Of a stretch of 53,399 bases of DNA, positions 8,727-17,561 are shown piece by piece. The translations under genes and the position numbers were made by a program. How positions within the stretch are numbered: position 1 is the stretch's first letter; each line of letters begins with the position of its first letter. The DNA is from Streptomyces sp. NBS 14/10 (lineage in GTDB: Bacteria; Actinomycetota; Actinomycetes; Streptomycetales; Streptomycetaceae): the NCBI RefSeq assembly GCF_002224125.1, contig NZ_NCSM01000006.1:1-53399 (forward strand), in the 5' to 3' direction. Under the pieces are notes generated by a model. The model saw only the letters and a list, made by a program, of their open reading frames with translations, made no database searches and had not been told where the DNA came from.

Positions 8727-9237
8727 TTCGCCATTCCACCTCCTGGCCCGCCTGTGTGCCACTCACACACGTGATGGCGCTCACACAAACAGGATGGCAT
8801 AGCCGCCACGGAACGAGCGGGGTCCGGCCGAACGCTCGTGATCTGCGGAAATGGATCTCCGGGAGCGATCTCCGGCAATGGATCTTGCGGCGGGGGTCTT
8901 GAGCGGCGGGAGCCGGAGCTCATATGACTGACCCGCGCCGTACGCCATACGCCGCCCGCGCCCCGCGAGCCGTAGAGCGCTGCGCCATTCAGGGTAATTC
9001 GCGGTCATCTCTATGGCGTAACCGTGTTGACGGCGCGCCTACTAGTCGTACTGACCGGTGGGTTTTCCCATCTGCCGGGGGACGGCGACGCGTATGTGAC
9101 GCAGCGTCAGTCGCCGTGATGAGCCCCTCTGGCACATGAAGCGCCCGCTCCGCCCGGCTCAAGGCTGCACGCGGCGCGATACGGCCCACCGTCATCCACC
9201 CACAGCACACCGCAGCACGCAGCACGGAGGGCTCATC
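8727..9237. other. 511-bp intergenic region with GATCT repeats and a possible promoter
   Basis: Non-coding gap between divergent genes (phosphatase on minus, Ig-repeat protein on plus). It holds four GATCT direct repeats at 8840-8890 (listed separately). A TTGACG at 9027-9032 followed 16 nt later by TACTGA may be the promoter of the Ig-repeat gene, but the -10 match is weak. No convincing coding sequence is present; the open frames here have poor codon bias. Confidence 0.6.
8840..8890. repeat. Four direct repeats of GATCTNCGG type
   Basis: GATCTGCGG at 8840-8848, GATCTCCGG at 8854-8862, GATCTCCGG at 8867-8875 and GATCTTGCGG at 8881-8890. Spacing between starts is 14, 13 and 14 bp, and the flanking AATGGATCT is repeated. 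The array lies about 115-165 bp upstream of the phosphatase start and may bind a regulator. No family is known to me for this motif. Confidence 0.6.
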
Positions 9238-10440
9238 ATGCCTAGTCCCACGATTACCCTGGTGACGGTATCGCCGAATCCGGCGGTCGTCGGCCAGTCG
9301 TTCACCGTCACCGCCACCGTGATCCCGGTCGGAGTCGGGACCCCGACCGGCACCGTGACCTTCAACGTCACCGGTGCATCCCCCCAGACCGTGACGCTGA
9401 CGGGCGGCACGGCCTCGGCGCCCTTCACTCTGAACAGTGCGGGGGTCGCGACGGTCACCGCGGCCTACAGCGGCGACACCAACTTCACGGGCTCCACCGG
9501 CTTCAACGCCGTGGTCGTCCTCCAGGGCACGACGACCACCTCGGTGGTCTCCACCCCGGACCCGTCGGCGCTGGGGCAGAACGTGGCGATCACCGCCACG
9601 GTCACCCCGGTCGCCCCCGCGACGGGCACCCCGACCGGCTCGGTCACCTTCGTCGTCACCGGCCCCGGGGGCGGGACATTCACTCAGCCGCTGTCGGGCA
9701 ACCAGGCCACGATCAACCTCAACACCCTGGGGGCCGGCTCGCACGCCATCACCGCCATCTACAGCGGGGATGCGAACTTCCTGCCGTCCACCGGCTCCGA
9801 CACCCAGACGGTCAACCCCGGGCCGGCGGCCACGACGACGACGGTGAGCGATGTGCCGGACCCGTCGGTCTTCGGGCAGCCGGTCGTGTTCACCGCCAAC
9901 GTCACGACGAACCCGCCCGCCACGGGCATCCCGACCGGCACGGTCTCCTTCACCATCAGCGGCCCCGGCGGCACGGTCACCGGCAGTGGGACATTGGTCG
10001 GCGGTGTGGCGACCTTCACCACCAGCGCCCTCAACGCCAACGCCACCGCGTACACCGTGACCGCCGTCTACAACCCCAACACAACAAACTTCCTCACCTC
10101 GACGGGGACCGGCTCCCACCAGGTGAACAAGGCGTCCACGCTGACCACGGTCACCTCCACCCCCAACCCCAGCACGGCGGGAAGTGCCATCACCTACATC
10201 GCGTTCGTGGCAGCGGTGCCTCCGGGAGCGGGCGTCCCCACGGGGAACGTCACCTTCACCATCACGGACTCCACGAGCGCCGTCGTCTCGACTGCCACTG
10301 TGGCCCTTGACAGCAGCGGCTTCGCGGTGTTCAACGACGCCACCGTCCTGGCGGCCGGCACCTACACGGTTTCGGCGACCTACGGTGGAAGCGGCAACTT
10401 CAACACGTCGGGCGCCTCCACCACGCATATCGTCGTGTGA
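9238..10440 (+). CDS. Protein of four bacterial Ig-like repeats, no signal peptide
   Basis: 400 residues made almost wholly of four beta-sandwich repeats of about 95-103 residues (roughly 4-98, 99-196, 197-297, 298-400). Each begins with a TxxxxxxPxPSxxGQ pattern, has PTGTVTF near its middle and ends with YSGDxNFxxSTG, as in Ig-like domain 3 repeats of large surface proteins. The ATG at 9238 has GGAGG at 7-nt spacing. The N-terminus is MPSPTITLVTV, with no basic-hydrophobic signal, lipobox or twin-arginine motif, and no anchor at the C-terminus; the upstream in-frame codons also lack a signal. The role is unknown: an adhesion or scaffold protein exported by an unusual route, or a cytoplasmic protein. 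It is convergent with glnA and separated by a strong terminator. Confidence 0.85.
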   Translation: MPSPTITLVTVSPNPAVVGQSFTVTATVIPVGVGTPTGTVTFNVTGASPQTVTLTGGTASAPFTLNSAGVATVTAAYSGDTNFTGSTGFNAVVVLQGTTTTSVVSTPDPSALGQNVAITATVTPVAPATGTPTGSVTFVVTGPGGGTFTQPLSGNQATINLNTLGAGSHAITAIYSGDANFLPSTGSDTQTVNPGPAATTTTVSDVPDPSVFGQPVVFTANVTTNPPATGIPTGTVSFTISGPGGTVTGSGTLVGGVATFTTSALNANATAYTVTAVYNPNTTNFLTSTGTGSHQVNKASTLTTVTSTPNPSTAGSAITYIAFVAAVPPGAGVPTGNVTFTITDSTSAVVSTATVALDSSGFAVFNDATVLAAGTYTVSATYGGSGNFNTSGASTTHIVV

Positions 10441-10477
10441 GGGGGCCGAACCCCGGCTGAAGCCGCCACCCGGAAAC

Positions 10478-10515
10478 GGTGACGGCCGCCACCCGAGTGG
10501 GTGGCGGCCGTCACC
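10478..10515. terminator. Bidirectional terminator hairpin
   Basis: Perfect 17-bp inverted repeat (arms 10478-10494 and 10499-10515) with a GAGT loop. It lies between the convergent Ig-repeat gene and glnA and can serve both. No U-tract follows, as is common in Streptomyces. Confidence 0.85.
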
Positions 10516-10548
10516 GCCGTATCCGGCGCTATGTCAGACGATCTCGGC

Positions 10549-11958
10549 TCACACGTCGAAGTAGAGCTCGAACTCGTGCGGGTGCGGACGCAGCTGCAGC
10601 GGAGCGATCTCGTTGGTGCGCTTGTAGTCGATCCAGGTCTCGATCAGGTCCGAGGTGAAGACATCGCCCTGGAGCAGGAACTCGTGGTCGGCCTCGAGAG
10701 AGTCGAGAACGGCCGGGAGCGAGGTCGGGACCTGCGGGACGCCCGCGTGCTCCTCGGGGGCGAGCTCGTAGAGGTCCTTGTCGATCGGCTCGGCCGGCTC
10801 GATCTTGTTCTTGATGCCGTCCAGACCCGCGAGGAGCAGGGCGGAGAAGGCCAGGTACGGGTTGCCGGAGGAGTCCGGGGCGCGGAACTCGACGCGCTTG
10901 GCCTTCGGGTTGGAGCCGGTGATCGGGATACGCATCGCGGCGGAGCGGTTGCGCTGCGAGTACACCAGGTTGACCGGAGCCTCGAAGCCCGGGACCAGAC
11001 GGTGGTAGGAGTTCACCGTCGGGTTGGTGAAGGCCAGCAGCGACGGGGCGTGCTTGAGGATGCCGCCGATGTAGTAGCGGGCCATGTCGGACAGCCCCGC
11101 GTAGCCCTGCTCGTCGTAGAAGAGGGGCTCGCCACCCAGCCACAGGGACTGGTGGACGTGCATGCCCGAGCCGTTGTCACCGAAGATCGGCTTCGGCATG
11201 AAGGTCGCGGTCTTGCCGTTCTTCCACGCGACGTTCTTGACGATGTACTTGAAGAGCTGCAGGTCATCGGCAGCGGCAAGCAGCGTGTTGAACTTGTAGT
11301 TGATCTCGGCCTGGCCGGCGGTGCCCACCTCGTGGTGCTGGCGCTCGACCTGGAGACCGGACCTGTTCAGCTCGAGGCTGATCTCGGCGCGCAGATCGGC
11401 GAAGTGGTCGACCGGCGGGGTCGGGAAGTAGCCGCCCTTGTAGCGGACCTTGTAGCCCCGGTTGTCCTCCAGCGCACCGGTGTTCCAGGCGCCCGCCTCG
11501 GAGTCGATGTGGTAGAACGCCTCGTTCGACTTGGTCTCGAAGCGGACGCTGTCGAACACGTAGAACTCGGCCTCGGGGCCGAAGTACGCGGTGTCGGCGA
11601 TACCGGTGGAAGCGAGGTAGGCCTCGGCCTTCTTGGCGATGTTCCGCGGGTCACGGCTGTACTGCTCGCCCGTGATCGGGTCGTGGATGAAGAAGTTGAT
11701 GTTGAGCGTCTTGTCCCGCCGGAACGGGTCGACACGGGCCGTCGACAGGTCCGCACGCAGAGCCATGTCCGACTCGTGGATCGCCTGGAAACCGCGGATC
11801 GACGAGCCGTCGAAGGCGAGCTCCTCGTGCGGGTCGAACGCCTCCGCCGGTACGGTGAAGTGCTGCATGACGCCGGGAAGGTCACAGAACCGGACGTCTA
11901 CGAACTTGACGTCCTCGTCCGAGATGAACTTCCGAGCGTCGTCGGCGTTCTGGAACAT
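10549..11958 (-). CDS. glnA: Glutamine synthetase type I
   Basis: 469-residue GSI that makes glutamine from glutamate, ammonium and ATP; dodecameric and cytoplasmic. Visible family motifs include the beta-grasp DLPGVMQHF and DGSSIRGF near the N-terminus, the active-site [11 protein letters not shown], the HHEVG and NYKFNTL region, the ATP-binding [18 protein letters not shown] stretch, and KDLYEL, whose Tyr is the adenylylation site of GSI-beta enzymes. The frame is open upstream, but the ATG at 11958 has AGGAGGAG at good spacing and starts [11 protein letters not shown], as in other Streptomyces GlnA. A GlnR double box lies 97-134 bp upstream, so expression should follow nitrogen status. Confidence 0.98.
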   Translation of the reverse strand: MFQNADDARKFISDEDVKFVDVRFCDLPGVMQHFTVPAEAFDPHEELAFDGSSIRGFQAIHESDMALRADLSTARVDPFRRDKTLNINFFIHDPITGEQYSRDPRNIAKKAEAYLASTGIADTAYFGPEAEFYVFDSVRFETKSNEAFYHIDSEAGAWNTGALEDNRGYKVRYKGGYFPTPPVDHFADLRAEISLELNRSGLQVERQHHEVGTAGQAEINYKFNTLLAAADDLQLFKYIVKNVAWKNGKTATFMPKPIFGDNGSGMHVHQSLWLGGEPLFYDEQGYAGLSDMARYYIGGILKHAPSLLAFTNPTVNSYHRLVPGFEAPVNLVYSQRNRSAAMRIPITGSNPKAKRVEFRAPDSSGNPYLAFSALLLAGLDGIKNKIEPAEPIDKDLYELAPEEHAGVPQVPTSLPAVLDSLEADHEFLLQGDVFTSDLIETWIDYKRTNEIAPLQLRPHPHEFELYFDV

Positions 11959-12054
11959 CCAACTCCTCCTAGCCCGGCCGCGGGGGACGGGGATTTGTTC
12001 GGTCGCGCGGCTCATGTGCGGCTGGCGCGCTGGGGCCGACCATAGGCAGACGGG

Positions 12055-12092
12055 ATTTCCCAAGCATGACCCATTTGTTTCACCCAGGTTAA
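12055..12092 (-). promoter_or_regulatory. GlnR double box upstream of glnA
   Basis: Read on the minus strand: TTAAC (12092-12088), 6 nt, GAAAC (12081-12077), 6 nt, GTCAT (12070-12066), 6 nt, GAAAT (12059-12055). This fits the actinobacterial GlnR pattern gTnAc-n6-GaAAc repeated twice with exact spacing. GlnR activates glnA under nitrogen limitation in Streptomyces. The match and position are direct; the function follows from the known regulon. Confidence 0.9.
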
Positions 12093-12187
12093 CCGGCATA
12101 CGTCTCGTGCGCGTGGGGCAGGTGAGGCCGGGCCCGGCCCGGGGCCCGGACCGCAGGGACCGTATGCCATCGCAGTACCGTGGTCGC

Positions 12188-12655
12188 GTGGATAAGAGGC
12201 AAGCAATCGGATCATGGCTCTCCGGGCCGCGCGCGGCCGCCGAGGACATGGGCGTCGAGCTGGGTTACCGGGGCGAGGCACTGGGGCTGCCCGAGAGCGG
12301 GCCGGGCTCCATCGCGCCCATCGGACGCCGCCTCGGGGCGCTGCTCATCGACTGGGGACTGTGCCTGCTCGTCTCCTACGCGCTGCTGTCCGGCGGCAAG
12401 GCGCAGGCCACGGGGAACTGGGCGCTGGCCGTCTTCTTCGTACTGAGCGTGCTCACCGTCGGCACGGTCGGCTGCACCCCCGGAAAGCTGCTGCTGAAGC
12501 TGCGCGTGATCTCCGCGAGCGGCGGGCGGCTGAGCCCGCCGCGGGTGGTGCTGCGCAGTGTGCTGCTGCTGATCGTGATCCCCGCGGTGGTCTGGGACCG
12601 GGACACCCGCGGTCTGCACGACCGGTTCGCGAACTCGGTGCAGATCCAGGTCTGA
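12188..12655 (+). CDS. RDD-family membrane protein
   Basis: 155 residues. From about residue 42 there is an RDD domain: R-R-L-G-A-L-L-I-D (Arg, Asp), a second helix [15 protein letters not shown], the [11 protein letters not shown] segment, and a last helix [12 protein letters not shown] followed by RGLHDRFA. Three membrane segments are likely; function of RDD proteins is poorly known, with proposed transport roles. I chose GTG 12188 because TACCGT at 12176-12181 sits 6 nt upstream, the pattern of leaderless Streptomyces genes, and the protein then begins [19 protein letters not shown] as in relatives. An in-frame ATG at 12164 is the alternative. It is divergent from glnA. Confidence 0.85.
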   Translation: MDKRQAIGSWLSGPRAAAEDMGVELGYRGEALGLPESGPGSIAPIGRRLGALLIDWGLCLLVSYALLSGGKAQATGNWALAVFFVLSVLTVGTVGCTPGKLLLKLRVISASGGRLSPPRVVLRSVLLLIVIPAVVWDRDTRGLHDRFANSVQIQV

Positions 12656-12661
12656 GCTGAA

Positions 12662-12707
12662 ACGACTGGGGCGGCCCGGAATCTCGATTCCGGGCCGCCC
12701 CAGTCGT
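12662..12707. terminator. Bidirectional terminator hairpin
   Basis: Perfect 21-bp inverted repeat, arms 12662-12682 and 12687-12707, loop CTCG, just after the RDD gene and facing the convergent DUF4191 gene. Confidence 0.88.
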
Positions 12708-12737
12708 ATGCGGTCCTGTTGTGCTGGTGTACGGGGC

Positions 12738-13418
12738 TCAGCGGCCCTTCGGCATCCGCATCCCCTTGGGCATCGGGCCCTTCGGGATCGGCATGTTGCT
12801 CATCAGATCGCCCAGCGCCCGCAGCCGGTCGTTGACCGCGGTCACCTGGCCGCCGGGCAGCACCCGCGGCAGCTTCAGCAGCTTCGTGCGCAGCTTCTTG
12901 ATCGGCACCTGGTCCTCGCCGGTGCCCACGATCACATCGTGCACCGGGACATCCGCGACGATGCGCGCCATCCGCTTCTTCTCCGCGGCCAGCATGGACT
13001 TCAGCCGGTTCGGGTTGCCCTCCGCGACCAGCACGATGCCCGCCTTGCCGACGGCCCGGTGGATGACGTCCTGGTTGCGGTTCATCGCCACCGCGGGCGT
13101 CACCGACCAGCCACGGCCCACGTTCTCCAGCACCGCCGCCGCCGCGCCCGGCTGTCCTTCCATCTGTCCGAAGGCCGCTCGCTCGGCACGGCGGCCGAAA
13201 ACGATCGCCATCGCGAGGAAGGCCAGGACGAAGCCCAGGATGCCCAGGAAGATCGGGTGGTCGATCCAGAAGCCGATCGCGAGGAAGACACCGAACGTGA
13301 CGATTCCCACCGCGGCGACGACAAGACCGACCTTCGAGTCGACCTTCTTGGTCATCTTGTAGGTCAGGGCGATCTGCTTCAGCCGCCCGGGGTTCTCGGA
13401 TGTTTCCTTCCTCGCCAT
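12738..13418 (-). CDS. DUF4191 membrane protein
   Basis: 226 residues. After a basic start (MARKETSENPGRLKQIALTY), two membrane helices lie at about 29-48 and 54-70, followed by a cytoplasmic domain with the conserved NVGRGWSVTPAVAMNRNQD and HDVIVGTGEDQVPI stretches, and a PKG-rich tail (PIPKGPMPKGMRMPKGR). This matches DUF4191, an actinobacterial family of unknown function whose gene usually lies beside lipA. It is downstream of the small gene ending at 13429 and of lipA on the same strand. The start is an ATG at 13418. Confidence 0.85.
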   Translation of the reverse strand: MARKETSENPGRLKQIALTYKMTKKVDSKVGLVVAAVGIVTFGVFLAIGFWIDHPIFLGILGFVLAFLAMAIVFGRRAERAAFGQMEGQPGAAAAVLENVGRGWSVTPAVAMNRNQDVIHRAVGKAGIVLVAEGNPNRLKSMLAAEKKRMARIVADVPVHDVIVGTGEDQVPIKKLRTKLLKLPRVLPGGQVTAVNDRLRALGDLMSNMPIPKGPMPKGMRMPKGR

Positions 13419-13428
13419 ACAGCGAAGT

Positions 13429-13629
13429 TTACGTGGCCTGGGAAGCCCCGGTGGACACGGCCTCCAGTACGTGCTCGGCCTCGTGACGGTCCTTCGCGCG
13501 GCGCCGGTCCTCCAGGACCGCGGTCCAGGCGTTACGGCGGGCGGTGCGCTGCCCGCCGCCCAGCAGCAGCCCCTCCAGAACGAGCAGTGCGTCGGTGACG
13601 GACGGCGGGCGTACGGGCGCGGCCGACAT
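13429..13629 (-). CDS. Small conserved hypothetical protein
   Basis: 66 residues starting at ATG 13629, which follows GAGGGGG at about 4-nt spacing; the frame extends further up but without a better site. It is a helical, charged protein (TARRNAWTAVLEDRRRAKDRHEAEHVLEAV) with no Cys and no membrane segment. It ends 10 bp before the DUF4191 start and is probably co-transcribed with it. I do not recognise a family with known function; similar short genes occur at this place between lipA and DUF4191 in Streptomyces as far as I recall. Confidence 0.6.
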   Translation of the reverse strand: MSAAPVRPPSVTDALLVLEGLLLGGGQRTARRNAWTAVLEDRRRAKDRHEAEHVLEAVSTGASQAT

Positions 13630-13742
13630 GGGTCCCCCTCGGGAGCAGCGGATGATCAGAGCCCACACACAGAACGTTGTGTGGCTTAATCGTTACCCAA
13701 AGGTGTTACCAGCGCGTGACCGGCCGGTCAAACACCGATGAA

Positions 13743-13791
13743 GCCTTGAAATGCCGCTGATCTCGCTCTGACCAGCGGCATTGTTCAAGGC
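13743..13791 (-). terminator. Terminator after lipA
   Basis: Inverted repeat of 17 pairs: GCCTTGAA plus ATGCCGCTG at 13743-13759 against CAGCGGCAT and TTCAAGGC at 13773-13791, with a 2-nt bulge (13782-13783) and a 13-nt loop. It lies about 50 bp after the lipA stop. Confidence 0.7.
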
Positions 13792-13842
13792 GTGAGCGTG
13801 CGTGTGCCCGTATTCACATAGCGTATTGGTCACATCCGGTGG

Positions 13843-14793
13843 TCATACCGCCTGAGCGGCCACCACGGCACCGCGCTTTTCGACCGCCTGCTGGTAGAGC
13901 CTGCCCGCGCGGTACGATGAGCGGACGAGCGGGCCGGACATGACACCGGCGTAGCCGATCTCCTCCGCCTCCTCCTTCAGCTCCACGAACTCCTGGGGCT
14001 TGACCCAGCGGTCCACCGGGTGGTGCCGGACACTCGGGCGCAGATACTGCGTGATCGTGATCAGCTCGCACCCCGCGTCGTACAGGTCCTGGAGCGCCTG
14101 GCTGATTTCCGCCCGCTCCTCGCCCATGCCCAGGATCAGATTGGACTTGGTGACCAGACCCGCCTCACGCGCCTTGGTGATCACCTCGAGCGAGCGCTCG
14201 TAGCGGAAGCCGGGGCGGATGCGCTTGAAGATCCGCGGGACGGTCTCCACATTGTGCGCCAGCACCTCGGGGCGGGCGGAGAAGACCTCGGCAAGCTGCT
14301 CGGGCACCGCGTTGAAGTCCGGGATCAGCAGCTCGACGCCGGTGTCCGGCATCAGCGAGTGGATCTGGCGGACCGTCTCGGCGTACAGCCAGGCGCCGCC
14401 GTCCTCGAGGTCGTCGCGCGCGACACCGGTGACCGTCGCGTACTTCAGCTCCATGGACTGGACGGACTCGGCGACCCGGCGCGGCTCGTCCCGGTCCAGG
14501 GCCTGCGGCTTACCGGTGTCGATCTGGCAGAAGTCACAGCGCCGGGTGCACTGGTCGCCGCCGATCAGGAAGGTCGCCTCGCGGTCTTCCCAGCATTCGT
14601 AGATGTTCGGACAGCCCGCCTCCTGACACACGGTGTGCAGGCCCTCGCGCTTCACCAGGCCCTGCAGCTCGGTGTACTCGGGACCCATTTTCGCGCGGGT
14701 CTTGATCCACTCGGGCTTGCGCTCGATGGGCGTCTGGCTGTTCCGGACCTCAAGGCGCAGCATTTTGCGTCCGTCGGGTGCGACTGCGGACAC
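13843..14793 (-). CDS. lipA: Lipoyl synthase
   Basis: 316-residue radical-SAM enzyme that inserts two sulfurs into protein-bound octanoyl groups, making lipoyl groups on E2 and GcvH proteins. The auxiliary cluster motif is C56-x4-C61-x5-C67 and the radical-SAM motif is C82-x3-C86-x2-C89 (CTRRCDFC); the conserved C-terminal RSSYRAG supplies the Ser ligand. The start is GTG 14793, with AAGGAG 8 nt upstream; GTG 14802 abuts the ribosome site and is less likely. The lipB gene lies upstream on the same strand but with a 167-bp gap and a hairpin between. Its substrate E2 is encoded 13 kb to the right. Confidence 0.97.
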   Translation of the reverse strand: MSAVAPDGRKMLRLEVRNSQTPIERKPEWIKTRAKMGPEYTELQGLVKREGLHTVCQEAGCPNIYECWEDREATFLIGGDQCTRRCDFCQIDTGKPQALDRDEPRRVAESVQSMELKYATVTGVARDDLEDGGAWLYAETVRQIHSLMPDTGVELLIPDFNAVPEQLAEVFSARPEVLAHNVETVPRIFKRIRPGFRYERSLEVITKAREAGLVTKSNLILGMGEERAEISQALQDLYDAGCELITITQYLRPSVRHHPVDRWVKPQEFVELKEEAEEIGYAGVMSGPLVRSSYRAGRLYQQAVEKRGAVVAAQAV

Positions 14794-14924
14794 GTCCGGC
14801 ACTCCTTAGTGCTTGTCAGTAGTGCTTGTCAGTGCTTGGAGAGGCATCGAATCTTTGGTGAACCCCAGCGTACGCCCGTCATTCGTACGCCCTTACGCCC
14901 AGGGACCCCATCAGAGAACGGAAT

Positions 14925-14950
14925 GGCCCCCGGGGATCATTCCCCGGGCC
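14925..14950 (-). terminator. Possible terminator after lipB
   Basis: Inverted repeat GGCCC(CC)GGGGA / TCCCCGGGCC with a 2-nt bulge and 4-nt loop, 11 bp after the lipB stop. It may separate lipB and lipA transcription. Confidence 0.5.
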
Positions 14951-14960
14951 GGGGCGGCGG

Positions 14961-15743
14961 TCAGACGGCGCGCGGCAGCGGTACGGCGGACTCCATGACG
15001 GTCCGCAGATGCTTCTCGATCACCGGAACCACCTCCGTCACGGAGATATCGCGGCCCAGTTCCTCCGAGAGCGAGGTCACCCCCGCGTCGCGGATCCCGC
15101 ACGGCACGATCCGGTCGAACCAGGTGGTGTCGGGGTTGCAGTTCAGCGAGAAGCCGTGCATCGTCACGCCCTTGGCGACCCGCACCCCGATCTGGGCGAG
15201 CTTGCGGTCCTCGCGGCGCTGGCCGGCGTTGGACGGGGCGTACTCCGGGCCGTTCAGCCGCGGGTCGAACTCCTCGTCGGCCACGCGCGGATCGAAGTCC
15301 AGGTTCAGCCCGCCCAGCGCGCGGCGCTCCTCCACCGGATCGCCCAGCACCCACACCCCGCTGCGGCCCTCGACCCGGGTGGCGTCCAGACCGAACTCCG
15401 CACAGGTCAGCAGAAGGGCCTCCTCCAGACGTCGTACATGCGCGACGACGTCCACCGGACGCGGCAGCTTGAGGATCGGATAGCCGACAAGCTGCCCCGG
15501 GCCATGCCAGGTGATCTTGCCGCCGCGGTCCACGTCCACGACCGGGGTGCCGTCCAGGGGGCGCTCGTCGTCCGCCGTGCGCCGGCCCGCGGTGTAGACC
15601 GGCGGGTGCTCAAGCAGCAGACAGGTGTCCGGCGCCTCATCGGCGAACCGAGCGGCGTGCACCCGCCTCTGCTCCTGCCACGCCTCCTGGTACTCGACGG
15701 CGTCCGCCCCGAACCCCAGATGGACAAAGCGCAGCTCACTCAC
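14961..15743 (-). CDS. lipB: Octanoyltransferase
   Basis: 260-residue LipB, which moves octanoyl from acyl carrier protein to the lipoyl domains. The [12 protein letters not shown] signature is near residue 80; the catalytic pair is the Lys in [10 protein letters not shown] and the Cys in IVPCGIRD. Compared with enzymes of about 210-230 residues it carries an insertion ([18 protein letters not shown] and following) before the catalytic Lys, as seen in actinobacterial LipB. The start at 15743 is GTG, giving [12 protein letters not shown]. Its partner lipA is next downstream. Confidence 0.95.
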   Translation of the reverse strand: MSELRFVHLGFGADAVEYQEAWQEQRRVHAARFADEAPDTCLLLEHPPVYTAGRRTADDERPLDGTPVVDVDRGGKITWHGPGQLVGYPILKLPRPVDVVAHVRRLEEALLLTCAEFGLDATRVEGRSGVWVLGDPVEERRALGGLNLDFDPRVADEEFDPRLNGPEYAPSNAGQRREDRKLAQIGVRVAKGVTMHGFSLNCNPDTTWFDRIVPCGIRDAGVTSLSEELGRDISVTEVVPVIEKHLRTVMESAVPLPRAV

Positions 15744-15993
15744 GGCGGCAATCCCTTCGGACCTCGTACAGCGCTCCGGCGCCCGACTCCGGGCGCCTCA
15801 GCCACTGTACGTCCGGCGAATCCGGCCCCCGCATCCGGATCGTTCTCCCCCGAAGCCTCACCGACGCCTCCCCGACGCCTCACCCGACCCCTCACACGAT
15901 CGGATGAATGCGGGGCGACCGAGACGATCAGCGCCTCATCGGCGGCTACTTTCGGGCCGTTTCCACGAAGCGATCAGGGAGACCGGCAGGCTG

Positions 15994-17496
15994 ATGACGG
16001 AACGACCCCCGCAGCGCATTCCCAACCGTCAGCTCGCCGCGCTCATCGCGGAGGCTGGCTTCTCCAACGCCGGGCTCGCCCGGCGGGTTGACCAGCTCGG
16101 CCTCGAGCACGGCCTGGACCTGCGGTACGACAAAACATCGGTGACCCGCTGGCTGCGCGGACAGCAGCCGCGCGGCACCACCCCGGCGCTGATCGCCGAG
16201 GTCTTCACCCGGCGCCTTGGGCGCCGGCTCACCGCCCAGGACCTGGGCCTCGACGCATGCGCCCCGGTCTACGCCGGGCTGGAGTTCGCCGCCACCCCGC
16301 AGGAGGCGGTGGACATCGTCAGCGGGCTGTGGCGCAAGGACTCCGGCAGCCAGGCCGAACTGCGCAAGATCGCCTTCACCCCGGCCGGTCTTGTGGTCCC
16401 CAGCCGCGACTGGCTGATCGGGCGGCCCGACGACAAGGTGGCGCGCGGCGAACCACCGACGGCACCCGCCACGGCACTCCCCGCCGGGGGCATGCCAGGG
16501 CCCCGGGTGGCTGGCCGCGCCCCCGGCCCGGCGGCCGGCCGGGCGCCGCTGCCCCGGCAGCGGCAGGCGGACCGCTCCCAGCGTGGCCCCGGCTACCGGG
16601 TCACCGCCGGGGACATCGCCGCACTGCGGTCGGTGGGCGAACTGTTCCGCTCGCTGGACCAGACGTACGGCGGCGGACACGCGCGGCAGGCCCTGGTGCG
16701 CTATCTGGAACACGAGGGCGAGCCCATGCTGCGCGGCACCTACGGAGAGGCGACCGGGCGGCGGCTGTTCGCGGCGATCGCCGATCTGACCCGGCTGGCC
16801 GGCTGGACGTCGTACGACATCGCCGCCCACGGCCTGGCCCAGCGCTACTTCGTCCAGGCGCTGCGGCTCGCACAGGCGGCCGGGGACCGGCCGTACGGCA
16901 GCTATGTGCTGGTCACGATGAGCCGCCAGGCCGTCTACCTGGGCCACGGACGGGAAGCCGTCCAGCTGGCCCGGGTGGCCCAGCAGGGCATGGGCGCCGG
17001 CGCCCCGCCCGCCCTGCAGTCCCTGCTGCACGCCGTGGAGGCCCGGGGCCACGCCGTGCTCGGCGAGGTCCGGGCCTGCACCGCCTCGCTGGCGCGCGCC
17101 GAGCGCGCGCTGGAGACGTCCCGGCCCGCGGATGACGTGCCGTACTGGGCGCGGTTCTTCGACGAGGCGCAGCTGGCCGACGAGTTCGGCCACTGCCACC
17201 GCGATCTCCAGCAGTACCGCGCCGCCGCCCAGCACGCCGAGCGCTCGCTCCAGCTGCGCGGCAAGGCGTTCGCGCGCAGCAGGCTGTTCTGCCGCGTGGT
17301 GCTGGCGACGGCCCGGCTGGGCCTCGGCGAACTGGAGCAGGCGTGCGCGCTGGGCGCGGAGGCGGCGCAGCAGGCGGCCGAGATGCGGTCGGCGCGGGCC
17401 ATGGACTACGTACGCGACTTCGAGCGGCGGCTGGAGCCGTACCGGGACGCGGCGGCGGTACGGGGCTATCGGGACCGGGTGGCGGCGCTGGGGTAG
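15994..17496 (+). CDS. TPR-containing regulator, NsdA-like
   Basis: 500 residues. The N-terminal part (about 8-75) looks like a helix-turn-helix/effector domain with IPNRQLAALIAEAGFSNAGL and the conserved SVTRWLRGQQPRG. A Pro/Ala/Gly-rich linker spans about 155-205, and the rest is helical repeat (TPR-like) sequence with QALVRYLEHEGEPMLRGTYG and many Ala/Leu/Arg helices. This layout is that of the NsdA-type regulators, which in Streptomyces restrain sporulation and antibiotic production; several paralogues exist, so the exact role here is unknown. The ATG at 15994 was chosen because the family begins near RIPNRQL; the ribosome site is weak. Divergent from lipB. Confidence 0.7.
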   Translation: MTERPPQRIPNRQLAALIAEAGFSNAGLARRVDQLGLEHGLDLRYDKTSVTRWLRGQQPRGTTPALIAEVFTRRLGRRLTAQDLGLDACAPVYAGLEFAATPQEAVDIVSGLWRKDSGSQAELRKIAFTPAGLVVPSRDWLIGRPDDKVARGEPPTAPATALPAGGMPGPRVAGRAPGPAAGRAPLPRQRQADRSQRGPGYRVTAGDIAALRSVGELFRSLDQTYGGGHARQALVRYLEHEGEPMLRGTYGEATGRRLFAAIADLTRLAGWTSYDIAAHGLAQRYFVQALRLAQAAGDRPYGSYVLVTMSRQAVYLGHGREAVQLARVAQQGMGAGAPPALQSLLHAVEARGHAVLGEVRACTASLARAERALETSRPADDVPYWARFFDEAQLADEFGHCHRDLQQYRAAAQHAERSLQLRGKAFARSRLFCRVVLATARLGLGELEQACALGAEAAQQAAEMRSARAMDYVRDFERRLEPYRDAAAVRGYRDRVAALG

Positions 17497-17561
17497 GGCC
17501 TGGGCTTGGGCGCGGGGCGGCGGGTGGCCCGCCGCCCCGCAGGTCCTCCGGGCGTGGCGGG

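Noticed and set aside
5796..8774. Long plus-strand open frame opposite the phosphatase gene (992 codons)
   Set aside because: Arg/His/Gln-rich shadow of a protein with five recognisable domains.
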